64,000 nucleotides of DNA from Massospora cicadina (taxonomy: Eukaryota; Entomophthoromycota; Entomophthoromycetes; Entomophthorales; Entomophthoraceae), in NCBI GenBank assembly GCA_022478985.1, contig JAKSZP010007900.1, positions 248,001-312,000 on the forward strand, written 5' to 3'. This document shows positions 24,504 to 36,340 of the stretch, one piece after another. The notes under the pieces are model-generated. The model was given only the letters and a program-made list of their open reading frames with translations. It was not told the origin of the DNA and searched no databases. The stretch's first letter is position 1; each line of letters begins with the position of its first letter. The position numbers and the translations under genes are program-made.

Positions 24504-25625
24504 TGTCACAAACTAGATTTTCCAAACTGTGAAATCTACATTCTTAATTTAACTCAACTTTAAATACCTACCTTGCCAGAGCTCAGCAAAACTCCTATCA
24601 GTGCATAATGTTGAACCTTTTGTTTACACATGCACTGCTTATCAGATTGATAGCCTTATCAAAATGAAAATGCAGCTTGGATTTCTGCCAATCCTAGGCT
24701 TGTTTATCCCCATGCATCCAATTTTGCTAACCCTCAGTATAAAAGCCTCCCCTGATTTCAATAGAACCCATCTTAAAATTCTATCACTTTTTTGGAAAAT
24801 TTTGTGGCCCGCATTTAAGCTTTATATAAAACACTTTGGTCCAATTCAGAATTTTTCATTTTTGGATTAATCAATCTCTAATGGCTTTTGGACAAAGTAG
24901 TGGGCTTTATCCTGTTAAATAATTCTAAGATCTTGTATTTTTCCATCCCTTCCAATACCTTGTCCATAGTCTGCATACTGCAAGGCTGTCCTTGCACTCC
25001 CACCTCCTTATTACCCTCAGTTGGGTTGCACACACACATAATGCTGTCTCCCCTCCAGTGCACCACAATATGTGCCCTTCAGTCATTCTTTATGCATCTC
25101 TGTAGCACCTTGCCTATTGTCCTGAAAGGTTACCCCACTGTCAGGATTCCAGCTTGAACCTTTTATTCAAGTAATTCTTATGATGAAATTCAAACCTGAT
25201 CTAAAGGTTTGGTTAATAATACTAAAGGGGATGATCCCCAAAATGAATTATCCAAACCTCCTGACGTTAAGGTCAAAACTGATCTAAGCGATCAAATGTT
25301 GTTTAAAAAATATATCAAGATGCCATAGAATCTCCAACTAGAAAATTAGTATTGATCTTGGCTTGGAAGCATTTGGAGATTTTCCTTAAAAGTTCTTACC
25401 TGATTTTCTATATATTTTGTTTAAGAAAAATAAAGGTTACTTTCTTTTTGCCATATATTTTTGGTTACCAACACTATATTGGAAATTAACAAGGATACAC
25501 CAATAAAGTAGTTTTTCCCTTGATTGAAGACTTTTATTATGGTAAAGCATTTTATACTTATGCTTGGGGCTTTGGTTGCTCTGAACTTTATTTGGAAGGT
25601 TGGATTACATCTCCCTCATTCTGAC
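24504..25625 (+). repeat. LTR-C copy 1
   Basis: About 1.1 kb. It starts TGTCACA and carries TATAAAA at 24738-24744. It ends just before a primer-binding-site-like sequence at 25629. The first half matches 43448-43830 ('taccttgcca.agctca', 'cccatcttaaaattctat'). The second half (25140-25600) matches 40875-41051 plus 42971-43285, the two halves of a copy split by element L2. Read as a 5' LTR on the plus strand. Confidence 0.6.
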
Positions 25626-25628
25626 TAA

Positions 25629-25645
25629 AATGGTGCTCCCTGCCA
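25629..25645 (+). promoter_or_regulatory. Candidate primer-binding site after LTR-C
   Basis: TGGTGCTCCCTGCCAGG within a few bases of the LTR end. Very similar sequences follow three other LTR families here (31565, 54308, 63760 on the minus strand). TGG would pair with the CCA end of a tRNA. Confidence 0.5.
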
Positions 25646-25680
25646 GGTTACTCCAAGTTTCTTGGCACAATCATAATTAC

Positions 25681-27230
25681 AATGAGCAATAACCATTCTG
25701 AATCAGAAACCTATTCAGATTGTGATGCCGCTTGCCTTAGTGAGTGTTGAGGAATTGACTGGACCTAATCGTCAGATATTCAATATCAACAATTATGGTT
25801 TAGGTGTATCCTAAGTATCTGAACTTGGGACTTGCAGCCTAGTGATTTCACTTAATTGTATTTGACTATGATGACACGGGCTTGAGGGCTTTGTTGGTTA
25901 GGTCAAACTTAAATTTAAGTTTTGATTTAATGACTCAATCATGTGGGCTTTGTTGGTCTATGTTGAAATTAGTTTTTAATGTCAGTTGAGTTTTTGACCA
26001 AATTAATTACTAATTAGTGATATGAATCGCCTTGGTATGTGCTGCCAATTACATGTGAAAGTAAATTGGTTCAGCTATTTTGAAGATATAATGAAACGCC
26101 ATCTCAAGGATGATGATGGTGTTTACTCCAACTCTGAGGCTGATCATGATGCCCTGAGTCAAAGTATTTGTAGACATCCTTACAAACTTTTTACATGGCC
26201 AAGGGCCACTGAAAGTAAGGCGTCATGGGTAAGATGTGGTTAACATCAAACCCTATAAATAACCCTTGTATTTACACTAAAAAAGGACATCCTTTAACTT
26301 CTGGATTAAGTTTATAATTTATATTATAAACTTTTTGTGTTATCAAATTATTTTATAATAAAGTCAATTTTTACTTGGGATCAGTAGGTTCAGGGCAGCG
26401 TGCCATCGTCCAAGTGAAATGACCGGGTATACAATTAAAGTATTACCAAAAAGCTATATCATAAATTTAAAGCACCATCCTGTCTATTGTCCTCACACAA
26501 TAGACGCTCAAAGCTTCAGTTTTTACCAAAAAACTAACCAGCCATCAGGCAAAGCCCAAATATTCAACAGTGAGTAAGCAGTTAGTATGCATATAGGAGA
26601 GTGATAATGACTTCACCCTTTTATTACCTGCATCTATAAAGGTTATCTCCCCAATCCTTCCATGGAGCAGTATCAACTAAGAAATTTAAGGCTTCAATGA
26701 AGCCCTCCAGCTCCTCCTCACTGGGACCGTTGTCCCAAGATGATGAGCAGATAGAAGATGATCCCTGCAATATTGGACTCTATGATGGATAATAGCCAGT
26801 TCCTCACTTGATTGAAATAAGGTTTGGAAGTACATTTGGAGCGCTATATTGCGTCAACTCATGAATTCCACCCTATACCATAGATTACAAATAGCCAGAT
26901 TTATCATCAGGAACTTCTTCAGCATTTACAGCTATAAGAGATTTTGCATTTGCAACTCCTATAGTTATATCTATCTGCCTCTCTTTTTGGCAGTGAGAAT
27001 CAAAGCGCCATATTAAAAAAGTCAACAACTTAACAATGAGATGCAAGCTGTGTTAGCATGCCTTGACAAAGGAATAATGAGATTCATCCATATGGATTTG
27101 ACTCATTTGTTTCAACCAATTAGTATTTATCATAGATATGCATATTGGAGATTGTACCCTTAAGGTACAAACTTAGAATGATGACTTGATATTTTTCATA
27201 AATGAACACCTCCACTTTCTCAAGAATTTA
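25681..27230 (+). other. Decayed internal and LTR sequence between LTR-C and Gypsy-D
   Basis: A short acidic reading frame starts at about 25683 (MSNNHSESETYSD) right after the LTR-C primer site, as a gag start would, but stops within about 20 codons. Further on, CTATAAAT (26253-26260) and an AATAAA-type stretch near 26356 suggest another decayed LTR, perhaps the 5' LTR of Gypsy-D. The ORF at 26022-26243 is unrecognised. No boundaries can be set. Confidence 0.35.
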
Positions 27231-27289
27231 ATTTATGATAAAAGAGATATCTAGGAAAATATTTGTTCCTCTGGACCACCTTGAATGCT

Positions 27290-28530
27290 GGGTGACGCTG
27301 GTCCTTCTAGAATGCCTGATGATCTCAGAACACCCAACATGATGGATTACCTGGCCAATTTGGGTCCTCTTAACCCCTGGCTCTCCTGGGTCTAGTACTG
27401 TTTCAAAGATTCCTGACAATTGACTCCAATCAATAATCCAACAAATCCAAAATCTCAATGTCTAACTAGGACATGTAGCTCAAGGAGTGTAACTCACTTT
27501 GGATGGGGTGCCTCTCCACTTTAAAGTTTCTTTAGGCGCTCATCATGAACAACTTGAAATCTTGGCTGCCCTACCCTCCATAGTACAAGTATTAAAACAG
27601 AAAATTACCACCATCAAGTAACATCAAGTTGAGATTTTGAGACATGGCTGCTAGTTTAAATAATAAAATCAAACAGCTGACCCAGCTCTTCTCCACCAAA
27701 ATGGCCCTTCAGGCCAACCATAAGCAAGTAGATTTAGATATTGAAAATGTAAAAGATCTGTGGAGTCTAGTGGATGCCCTTCATAGTTACAAATATTATT
27801 GGGATACAGTTTCATCTTTAGCTGAAGGAGTAATTCTGGTGTTGGTTCATATCATTCAGCATCCAACCCTTCCAAGTAACATGTTTATACCCTCCCTCAA
27901 GGTTAAGTACTTTCCTAAAATAAGGGAGCATTTTTTCCCTTTTGTATTGCTAAAAAGTGCGATGGAGGTAGCTACAAATTACCAACGGCTCAAACACTTG
28001 ATCAATTGCCTTAGCTGCGTAGCACAATATTAATGGTACTCCAGTTCAATGACCTATCATACCTGTAATGATGCCAAGGCTGCTCTTCTTTGAGAGTTTA
28101 GAAGTGACTTAACAATATCCAACCAGAAACAAAAAATTATGGGAACGCATCTCAACTGGGGAGAATCCTTTAATGAGTTCACCCAAAGGTTTCATCTTAA
28201 GGCCCAGACTTTGGCAGGAAATTGTTTTACGTTGGATGATGCTATCATTGCTCCAATATTAGTATTCAAAAATATGACTAACATCCAACTCTATCTTAAA
28301 GTGGAAAAACCTAACCTTAAGTCCCTCCTGCATATCAAAGAAGCCTTTATAGAGATTCCTTATGATCTGGTTAATCTACTGGGCCACCTGTCCTAACAAT
28401 AAGCAGCAGCCTCAAGTTCTAGTGGTAACGCCCCCAACTCACCTACACCCAAGCTAAATTGCAACTATTGAAAGAAGTATAACCACACCATAAACTTCTG
28501 CTGCCAACTTCACCAAAAAAGGCAGTTAAA
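27290..28530 (+). pseudogene. Gypsy-D Gag with CCHC knuckle
   Basis: Gag-like structural protein. The start region reads MLGDAGPSRMPDDLRTPNMMDYLANLG near 27285. A coiled-coil-like stretch follows at 27644-27800, then the conserved Gag core (HFFPFVLLKSAMEVAT..HLINCLSCVAQ) to 28030. After frame breaks, SLLHIKEAFIEI (28319-28354) and a knuckle CNYXKKYNHTINFC lie near 28461-28502. The second Cys of the knuckle is replaced by a stop. The paralogue is at 10.2-11.2 kb on the minus strand. Confidence 0.75.
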
Positions 28531-28559
28531 GATCAGTCAGAATAGGGAAAGAAGCTCCC

Positions 28560-29110
28560 TATGCTGATAAGAGCCAAGTACCTCAACCTTCTAGCTCAGT
28601 GCCTAGTACTTTGAATTGCTTTGTATTAGCTTCTCCTGCTGAAGTTGAAGTACCTCTTACTATTCAAGGCTATAAAGGCATTAAGTTTCCTTATATTTAT
28701 ATTGGTCAATTACCCAATTGAAATCTTACAGTCAGCTCCTATAGTAAGTGCCAATCCTTAACCAATAAAACTTTTAAACAAATTAAAACCCTCAAGCCTG
28801 TCTGAAGAAAAATTCTCCCTTTGCCTTGCTACAATTACCTACTGACTGTTTATTAGCTGTCAATTTCCAATTCATATCTTTGGTGGTACAATTAGAAGTA
28901 GTCATTCACAAAGTTAAATTATTGGCTATAATTGATACTGGATCACTAGTTAACAATATATCCTCCCAACTTAGAGGATCAAAATGGCTCCTGAATTGAT
29001 CCATGAAGCTGAATATGGGGTGGTTGGAAATCAGTCTACTAAGGTGATCAAAGCTTACTATGCATTACCTCTTTGTTTCAGAAAGCTCTTAATTACTGTC
29101 CCTGTATCAC
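28560..29110 (+). pseudogene. Gypsy-D aspartic protease
   Basis: Retroviral-like protease that would process Gag-Pol. The active-site IIDTGSLVNNISS is at about 28928-28966 (Asp-Thr-Gly at 28934-28942). Upstream, NCFVLASPAEVEVPLTIQG (28616-28672) and FPYIYIGQLPN match the protease-flanking region at 9.8-10.2 kb. Frame breaks on both sides. Confidence 0.7.
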
Positions 29111-29779
29111 AATAGAAAACAATATCTATTAATTGCTTATCAGAGTATAACTAATGCAGGAGTTCAATTGCATAATTCATCACAAAGAAAAGTACCTTTC
29201 AATCATGGGATATTGGGTACCCTTAATATCTGATCTCCTATCAAAATTAAGATACCTAAAAAACCTGGCTTGTTGAATATAACTCCAATATCTGTAATAT
29301 AGAGTATCAGAACTTGGGGTGTAGAACTAAGCTATCTCCTGAGGCCGTGGATGCCAAGGACAGGATACCTCTGTATGCACACCATTCCTTTAATATAACT
29401 CTGTTTCTTAAGTTATTGCAGATTCCAGAATTAATATTCACATTCCTCTAACCAAGTTTTAGAGTCATACAGACAACACAATCCTTCTACTAAAGAGGCG
29501 CTTAATTGTTCTGGGTATTTAAACCCTGCCTATGGGAAATCCATCTCCAATCTATTAGATTATTTAATGATTCATACACTCCAAGTTCCTCATAAATGCT
29601 CTTATCGCCTATGTAAAACTCTGTTTTATTGAAAACATTGCAGATGTAAGTAGTTTCATTTCTCTACAAGGCATGAGGTATATTCATAAACATCCTAACT
29701 CTGGTCAAAAGTAATATTAGGCCAGCCTTAATCATAACAAACGTCAGAATGTAGAAGCCCTCCTTGAGGAATATAATGG

Positions 29780-31036
29780 TATCTTTTGTCAGGACCAGTT
29801 GATTATGAGAAAATGTTAGGAGTATTTCCCCAAGTCAAAACTGAAGGTCACCCCATTTAAATCTCAAGCCTACCAAATATCTAGGGTCAAGGAGGCTAAA
29901 GTAGCTCTGAAATTAAAACTACTACTAGAAGCTGGGCTACTTGTACAATCAAAAAGCCCTTGGGCCTCCCCACTTTTGTTAATTTGTAAAAAAGATGGTA
30001 GACATTGAGTTGTTGTGAACTATCACTGACTAAATTACATTACTTCAAAGGATAGTTAACTTAACACTTATAGATGACTCCTTACATTTAATGTCTGAAT
30101 CACAGTATTTATCAGCAATGAACCTCACCAGTGGTTTCCCAAAGCTTCCTCGTCTTCTGATATAGCTTCATAAGCTGTTAGCTGAGGTGCCATATTAGGA
30201 ATTTTTATATTCTAATAATCCTTTTGTTTGGCCCATTTGCAAATAAAGATGCATGTCGACTCCCTTTTGTGTTGGGCACCACTAGTGCTAAAAAACCTCA
30301 CCAGTGGTTATTAAAAGATTAACTTATCCCCCAAAAATGCAAAAAATGTGCCCAAATTTCTAGTGAAAGGTTATTTGATCCTAATTGGATGCTTCAGGGG
30401 CTATGGAACGCCCCTGCCACCTTTCAGTGAGTAATTAACGGTTTTATAGGGAATTTAAAACGCTTTTGTATGTTAGTATATCTTAATGATATAACCATTT
30501 TTTTGAAAAATTTTACTTATCACTTGGCACACATAGGGGAGGTTTTACAATAATTGTCAAGCAACTATGAAGTTAGACTCTTCAAAATGTTCATTTATTA
30601 AGGAAAAATGTGTCTTTTGGGCCATAAGGTAAGTAAGGCAGGAATATACCTGATGGATGACAAAGTTACAGCCATTTCCAATATGTCCCCACCTAAGTCA
30701 CTTCACAATGTAAAAGTCTTTCTAGGAATAGTAGGATATTATTGCCAATTTATTTCACACTTTGCAGACAGATCTGAACCCTTAATTTATTTTTTGAAGA
30801 GAGGAATAATTTTCTAGTGGAAATAAGAGAAGCAACATCCCTTTGACCTATTACTTATAGATCTCTTTATTCCCTGTACTCAACGACCTAAATTCAACAA
30901 ACCATTTTAATTTTACTAATGCTAGAAATATAGCTATAAAAGCTATATTATCCTAGCTCAACAAAAAACTGATGGACATCACATTGATTACTATATCAAA
31001 ACCCTATCAAGAAGCTGAACGCAACCATAATGTTAC
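29780..31036 (+). pseudogene. Gypsy-D reverse transcriptase and RNase H start
   Basis: RT fingers: VKEAKVALKLKLLLEAGLLV..SPWASPLLLICKKDGRH (about 29884-30008), then VVNYH.LNYITSKDS. After the short insertion, LWNAPATFQ and VYLNDITIF (about 30400-30500) give the palm; the YxDD box reads YLND. The thumb reads FLGIVGYYCQFISHFADRSEPLI (30719-30785). RNase H starts as TLSR..AERNHNVT and is cut at 31036 by Gypsy-E. Several stops; inactive. Confidence 0.8.
30137..30293 (+). mobile_element. SINE-3 copy a: 157-bp short retroelement
   Basis: 157 bp inserted in the Gypsy-D RT with a perfect 16-bp duplication AACCTCACCAGTGGTT (30121-30136 and 30294-30309). It ends in a short A-run (gctaaaa), as in SINEs. 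TAGCTGAGGTG near 30179 fits the pol III A-box consensus; no clear B box. A diverged copy lies at 55750-55893. Confidence 0.75.
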
Positions 31037-31555
31037 TGTTGGGATTTGACCTGCTCCCACTCAGCCCAATTTGAATTTCCCTACCTCCAATACCTTTCTG
31101 AAAAATACCCTCACCTCATTGGAGCACTATTCTCTGCAATCTAAAAAATTTGTCAAAGGCAAGCCTGCCATCAACTCCCCACCTGATCAAAGTCAGGGTG
31201 CTGAAGATCTTGCTGATGGAGGACGGCGTTACCCTAAAATAAATAGGACAAAGAAACATCCTATAATTATTTACTTTTTAACTGAATAAAGATACGTTTT
31301 TATCACCAGTTCAATCCCAACTTCACTTACTTCTGGAACCTCTTTTAATCAAGCTCCTCTCTGGCCATTGGCATCACAATCACTGGTTGTACTACAATAG
31401 GTCCCTTGTCACCTATCTTTAAGCTTACAACAATTCACCAGCCCCTACATCTAGGATCCCCAGCTCTCCCTGCTATTGACTCTCTGTGGGACAATTTATA
31501 CCATCCATTTTGGTATGCTTCAAAGGAAAACTACTTTAAATACCTTACCCCAACA
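31037..31555 (+). repeat. Gypsy-E 5' LTR
   Basis: 519 bp, starts TGTTGGGATT. Near-collinear with 34024-34544 ('caaagtcagggtgctgaaga', 'gctgatggaggacggcgtta'). AATAAAG at 31286-31292 may be the poly(A) signal. Confidence 0.85.
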
Positions 31556-31564
31556 AAATTAAAT

Positions 31565-31581
31565 TGGTGCTTTCTACCAGG
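31565..31581 (+). promoter_or_regulatory. Candidate primer-binding site of Gypsy-E
   Basis: TGGTGCTTTCTACCAGG, 10 bases after the LTR end, similar to the sites after LTR-C and Gypsy-A. Confidence 0.5.
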
Positions 31582-31619
31582 TTACTCTCCCAAGCTACCT
31601 GGTGAATAAATATATTCAC

Positions 31620-34005
31620 AATGGATGATCCCCGCCAAGGCTCTCCTTCTCCTATTGATTAAGAAAAAGGATGGGAGCCACCATGTTGTTATGGACTATC
31701 AACAGTTGAATTCTATTAATCATAATGACAGTTATCCTTTACCATGCATTAATGACTCTTTTCAATCCTTATATGGCTCACAATAATTTTCTGCGATGGA
31801 TCTAGCCAGCAGCTACCGGAAGATTGATCTCTCCGCTGAGGATCATGCCAAGTGTGCCCCATCTCTCATGAGGGGTTGTTTGAACCCACCTGCATGCCGC
31901 AGGGGTTATGCAACGCCCCTTCCACCTTCCAAAGGGTTATGGACCCGTTGTCTGGGAGCCTTAAACTCATGTGTGTGTTAGTCTACCTAGATGATGTCAC
32001 CATATTCTCCCAAACTTTTACTGCTTATCTTGATCATCTTTGACATGTATTCCAGCAGCTACGTGAGGCCTCCTTGAAACTGAAACCTTCTAAGTTTAAA
32101 TTTTTTGAATGAGAAAAAATTTTTTAGGGCACAAGGTGACGCGGCAAGTTATCCTCCACATCCCAAGTAAGGTCTCTGCCATCAAATGCATGCCTGCTCC
32201 AAAAAATTTGAGACATCATAGTCTTTCTGGGAATGGTGGGATACTACAGCCAGTTTATCTCTCATTTCGCTGACCTTGCTGAGCCCTTAGTTGAACTCCT
32301 ACATAAAATTGTGCCCTTCTTTTAAGCCCTGAACCGCAACAGTCTTTTAATTCCCTACACACTGCCTTATTATCAGCCCCCATTTTAATACATTGTAACA
32401 TTGAGCAACCTTTTGTTCTCTTCACTGATGCCGGTGACACCACTGTGATCGCTATCCTTCCCAGTTAGACAAATACCAAGTTGACCATCTGGTTGCTTAT
32501 TTTAGCAAGACGTTAACCAAACAGAACATAATTACTTGGTAACTGAACATGAGTGCCTGTCAGTTTTACTTGCTATATAACACTTTCGCCACTTTGTACA
32601 GTAAACATTGTATAATTGTTACCAATCATTCCTCCCTCTGTTGGCTTTGCTAAATGAAAGATCTTGATGGGAGGTTAGATCGCTGGGCCTCCAGGCTCCA
32701 AAATATGATTTTTCTATAGTTCACTGAGCTGGCGCTATTCATCAAATTGTGGATGGATTATACAGCCTCCCTATTTTACATGTAACTATTCTTAAAGAGG
32801 ATCGACTTTATGAGCTTCTCCCTCATCCTGGGCTATGGCCTCAAGAATCTCCAGACTTTCAAGACCAATTAGAGAAGATGGCTGCTAACACTAAAGTTAT
32901 CAATGGAGCTTTAGTAAAAGAGGCTGAACCCTTTTTCTTCCTTTTCTCCGCCCTTCACACCATACTGAAACTATCATGGAAGCCCACAAAACCCTTGGGC
33001 ATGGGGCTATAACGAAAACCCTTGAGTGGCTAAAAACCAAATGCTACTTTTAGAATATGGCCGAGTCAATTCATGATGTTTTAGAAACTTGCTTAACCTG
33101 CCACTCCCAGGATAAGTCCAACCCTTTCTTTAAATTCAAGCTTGTAGCCCTGGGAGCCCCTTTTGATACTATTATCATTTATGTCATAGGGCCAATGCCT
33201 GTGGCTGTCTATGGCCATCGCTTTATTATCATCACCATCAATCACCTAACAAAGTGGGTTAAGGCCACTTCAGTTCCTCATGCTACTGCCAGAGCTACCG
33301 CTCTTTTCTTATATCAACAAGTATTCTCCTGTCATGGTTGCCCATGGGTACTCTTATCAGAAAATGGCATGAATTTTATCTCTTCTATAGTTTAGGAATT
33401 AACTTCTCTTCTAGGTATAAAGCACCGCTTTACAACACCATATCACCCTGCCACCAATGTCATGGCAGAGCGTGCTAATAGCACCTTAATTTCCATTCTA
33501 AGAAAGTTGGCAGCTTCTGATCCTGTGCATTGAAACATTTTTCTCCCTAGCGCCTGGTTGGCCTATTGAGTTAGCTGCCACAGAATAATTAAGATGTCAC
33601 CATTTCAATCCCTATATGGGTGTGAGCCGCTGATGTCTTCCAGCCTTCACCCTATCATCAAATCAGCTAATTTAAACAATGTAGAGATTACCCTTCGATG
33701 GTTAACTGATGAGATCATACATCTCCAAGATATGGCTAATGAATCTATGAAAACTACAAAATTTAGAGAAGGAGTGAAGATAATGAGTGCTGATCTACGA
33801 TTCCTGAATACTCTTTAGGAGAATTAGTCTTATTCTACCACCATCGTCCTGGGGGTAGGAACCACAAACTTGCCACCACTTGGTCTGGCCCATATTGGGT
33901 AATACACCGCAGGGGGCCCAAATACTCTATTGCTGCTACTGGTACTGGTACTGTAGTTAATTGAGTCTATAGCCATTTTCTGTGCAAGTACAATCCCCCT
34001 TGGCA
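31620..34005 (+). pseudogene. Gypsy-E pol remnant: RT palm, RNase H, integrase
   Basis: Begins abruptly at LLLLIKKKDGS (about 31640). RT palm: MDLASSYRKIDLSAEDHAKCA (31796 on), CMPQGLCNAPSTFQRVM and LVYLDDVTIF, so YLDD is intact. RNase H: FTDAGD near 32422-32440 and HFRHFVQ near 32580. Integrase zinc finger: AHKTLGHGAI and CLTCHSQDK (33091-33117). Core: the first Asp region reads DTIIIYVIGPMPVA; the second box is SENGMNF, with Glu in place of Asp; the third Glu lies in ERANSTL near 33470. An SH3-like C-terminus ends with TWSGPYWVIHRRG (about 33868-33906). Stops at several points. Confidence 0.8.
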
Positions 34006-34023
34006 AGATCTTGAGGGGGGTGT

Positions 34024-34544
34024 TGTTGGGATTTGACCTTCTACTATTCATCCCATCTCGAATTTTCCTACCTCCAATACCTCTCTTAAAATTCCTCTCA
34101 TCTCATCAGAGCACTATTCTCCACAATATAACAAATTTTTCAAAGGCAAGCCTGTCATCGACTCCCCATCTGAACAAAGTCAGGGTGCTGAAGATCTTGC
34201 TGATGGAGGACGGCGTTATCCTGAAAGAAATAGGACTAAGAAGCATCCTATACAGATTCACTTTTTTAACTGAATAAAGATACGTTTTACCTCCAGTTCA
34301 ATCTTGACTTCACTTACTTCTAGAGCCTCTTTTTAGCAAGCTCCTCTCTGGCCATTGGCATCACAAACACTGGTTGTATTACAATAGGTCCCTCATCATC
34401 TCTTTCTAAGCTTACAGCAATTCATCAGCCCCTTTGTCTAGGATCTCCAGCTCTCCCCACTATCAACTCTCTGCGGGACAATTTATACCATCCATTTTGG
34501 TACGCTTTAAAGGAACGACTACCCTCAGCTATCTTTCCCTGACT
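34024..34544 (+). repeat. Gypsy-E 3' LTR
   Basis: 521 bp, preceded by the tract 'cttgaggggggtgt' and followed by ATTAC, after which Gypsy-D RNase H resumes in frame. Confidence 0.85.
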
Positions 34545-34549
34545 ATTAC

Positions 34550-35460
34550 CAAATAAGTGTGTTTGGCGGTACTATTGAATATTAATCAATTCTGACCTTA
34601 TATATTTGAGAACCGTTTTGCCATAATTATAAATCATGCTTTGTTGAGGTGGCTCCAACAAATGAAGGATCCTGATAGGAGATTGGCCATATGGTCTTTA
34701 AACTCCAAAACTATTATTTCTCCATCATTAATCGCCTATGGCCAAAACACCAGATTTCAAAATCTATCCAGGTTACTCATACTAACTTTAACTGACCCTG
34801 AGATAGATTGACTTATCAATCTTTTACCCCAACCTCATTTATAGAAAATGAGTCACACATTATACAAAAAGAGTTAGAGAAATGTTGGCAGATATTCAAA
34901 ACAAGGATGGTAATATATAAAAACTCATGTCATAACAATGGTTACCCTACATTGACCTTCCTGCTTGCACAGATGTTATACTAGTTGGACATCTGCAAGT
35001 CAGCCATGGAGGAATTTGGAAAACCTACCAGTGTCTCAAGGCCCAAGGTTACTGGAAAAGAATGCTCTTTTAAATTCAAAATGTATTGAAATCCTGTCTG
35101 ATATGTAAATGACAGGATGGACCTAATCCACAACCACAGCATCCAGTGGTTCCATCCTGTAAACCCTTACATATTATAAGTATTAATGTTGTGGCCCACT
35201 CCCTCAAACTTCTAATGACCATCAGTTTCTCTTCTGGTTTTTGATCATTTAACAAAGTGGTCAAAGCCATATCCCTACCCTCTGTTCCGTCAAACGCCAT
35301 TGCCATGTTCCTCTATATTAAATTATCACCCAACATGGGTGCCCTAATATTATTTTCTATGATAGTGTTCAAATTTTTGATCTTTTCTGGTGAATTAGTT
35401 AACCAAATTAATGGGGTCCACTCAAGTGTTTTCTGCTCCTTAATATTTTGAAAACAGTGT
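34550..35460 (+). pseudogene. Gypsy-D pol continued: RNase H end and integrase
   Basis: RNase H C-terminal part: VCLAVLLNINQF, then NHALLRWLQQMKDPDRRLAIW (about 34630-34693). Integrase zinc finger: VGHLQVSHGGIWKTYQCLKAQGYW (34984-35055) with a cysteine pair SCLICK at about 35090-35110. The core at about 35180-35450 is badly decayed (INVVAHSLKLLMTI..LPSVPSNAIAMFLY). No catalytic triad can be read. Confidence 0.7.
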
Positions 35461-35814
35461 AATACTAAATCAAGTAAAAGCTACACTAAATTCAATCCTC
35501 CAGAAAATGGCCTCAACTGACCCTCTACATTGTCCACAATACATAACTAATGCAATTCTTTCCTATTGAATAAGTTACCATTGGATTATCAAAATGTCCC
35601 CCTTCTAAGCCTTGTATGTAGTTAATCCCCAGGTGCAATATAAAATGCAAGCCATGTTAGAACAAACCTTCCTCAAAGCCCCTGAAGTTCCTATGAGAAG
35701 TAATGCCAACTTGTGGAATATCTGTGCTTCACTATGGTGTTTATAAGTTACTAGATAAACTAAATTATTTTAGTTTTTATATTGGTAGATAGCTATAAAT
35801 AGCTTCAAAACTAT

Positions 35815-36020
35815 TAAAACTATCAAAGATGTCAACCTCCAACCACTTAGCCAAAATCAATTAAGCCTTCCAAATTGACTAAATCATCAATCACTTACCT
35901 GAAACTATTGAGCCTATCAAATCAACTAAAAAATGAACCACTACTCAGCAAAAACCAATCGTTGAATTTACAAAACAGCCAAAAACTACCAACCAATTAT
36001 CAAAACATATGAAAAATCAA
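35815..36020. repeat. About 46-bp minisatellite-like tandem repeat, block 1
   Basis: Imperfect head-to-tail units with the core 'accacttaccaaaa..attaagcctatcaaatcaac'. Related blocks lie at 38365-38620 and about 40280-40345. The AT-rich stretch to 36340 shows no gene. Confidence 0.55.
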
Positions 36021-36340
36021 ACTAAATGAATATGGAAATACCCAGCCAAATTGCTACATAATCACCATTAGAAATATATATCTTAGATCTTATATAGAGC
36101 TGATATTAAAAGTTATATGATTATATTAAAAAATTACTTATTAGCATTCCGTTCCAAAACTTTATAGAATACTTGTGCCAAGTTTATGATTTTTGGACAT
36201 TTGCTCATGAGATAATGCATCCTATTTTAAACAAATAACCAGAATGGTACTTTTGTAAAGAAGAGTTTAGAAAATCCTAGTTGATACTCAGTTTAACACA
36301 GATTTATTTGTTGACTTAAAGTTTGCTAGATGATCCTTAT

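Larger units (their letters stand above)
31037..34544 (+). mobile_element. Gypsy-E: internally deleted LTR retrotransposon nested in Gypsy-D
   Basis: 3.5-kb element with LTRs 31037-31555 (519 bp) and 34024-34544 (521 bp), both starting TGTTGGGATTTGACC. Target duplication GTTAC (31032-31036) and ATTAC (34545-34549), one mismatch. A primer-binding-site-like sequence lies at 31565 and a G-rich tract at 34010-34023. The internal region has RT palm, RNase H and integrase only: sequence just after the primer site joins directly to the middle of RT, so gag, protease and the RT fingers are missing. It would need proteins in trans. Confidence 0.85.
27230..35800 (+). mobile_element. Gypsy-D: Ty3/gypsy element interrupted by Gypsy-E and a short element
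   Basis: Plus-strand order: Gag (about 27290-28530), protease (28560-29110), linker, RT (29780-30960), start of RNase H (to 31036), then Gypsy-E (31037-34544), then the rest of RNase H and integrase (34550-35460). The RNase H frame runs AERNHNVT up to 31036 and resumes K.VCLAVLLNINQF at 34550, which proves the two pieces belong together. A second insertion (30137-30293) splits the RT. LTRs are not confidently found; the ends given are approximate. Confidence 0.75.
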
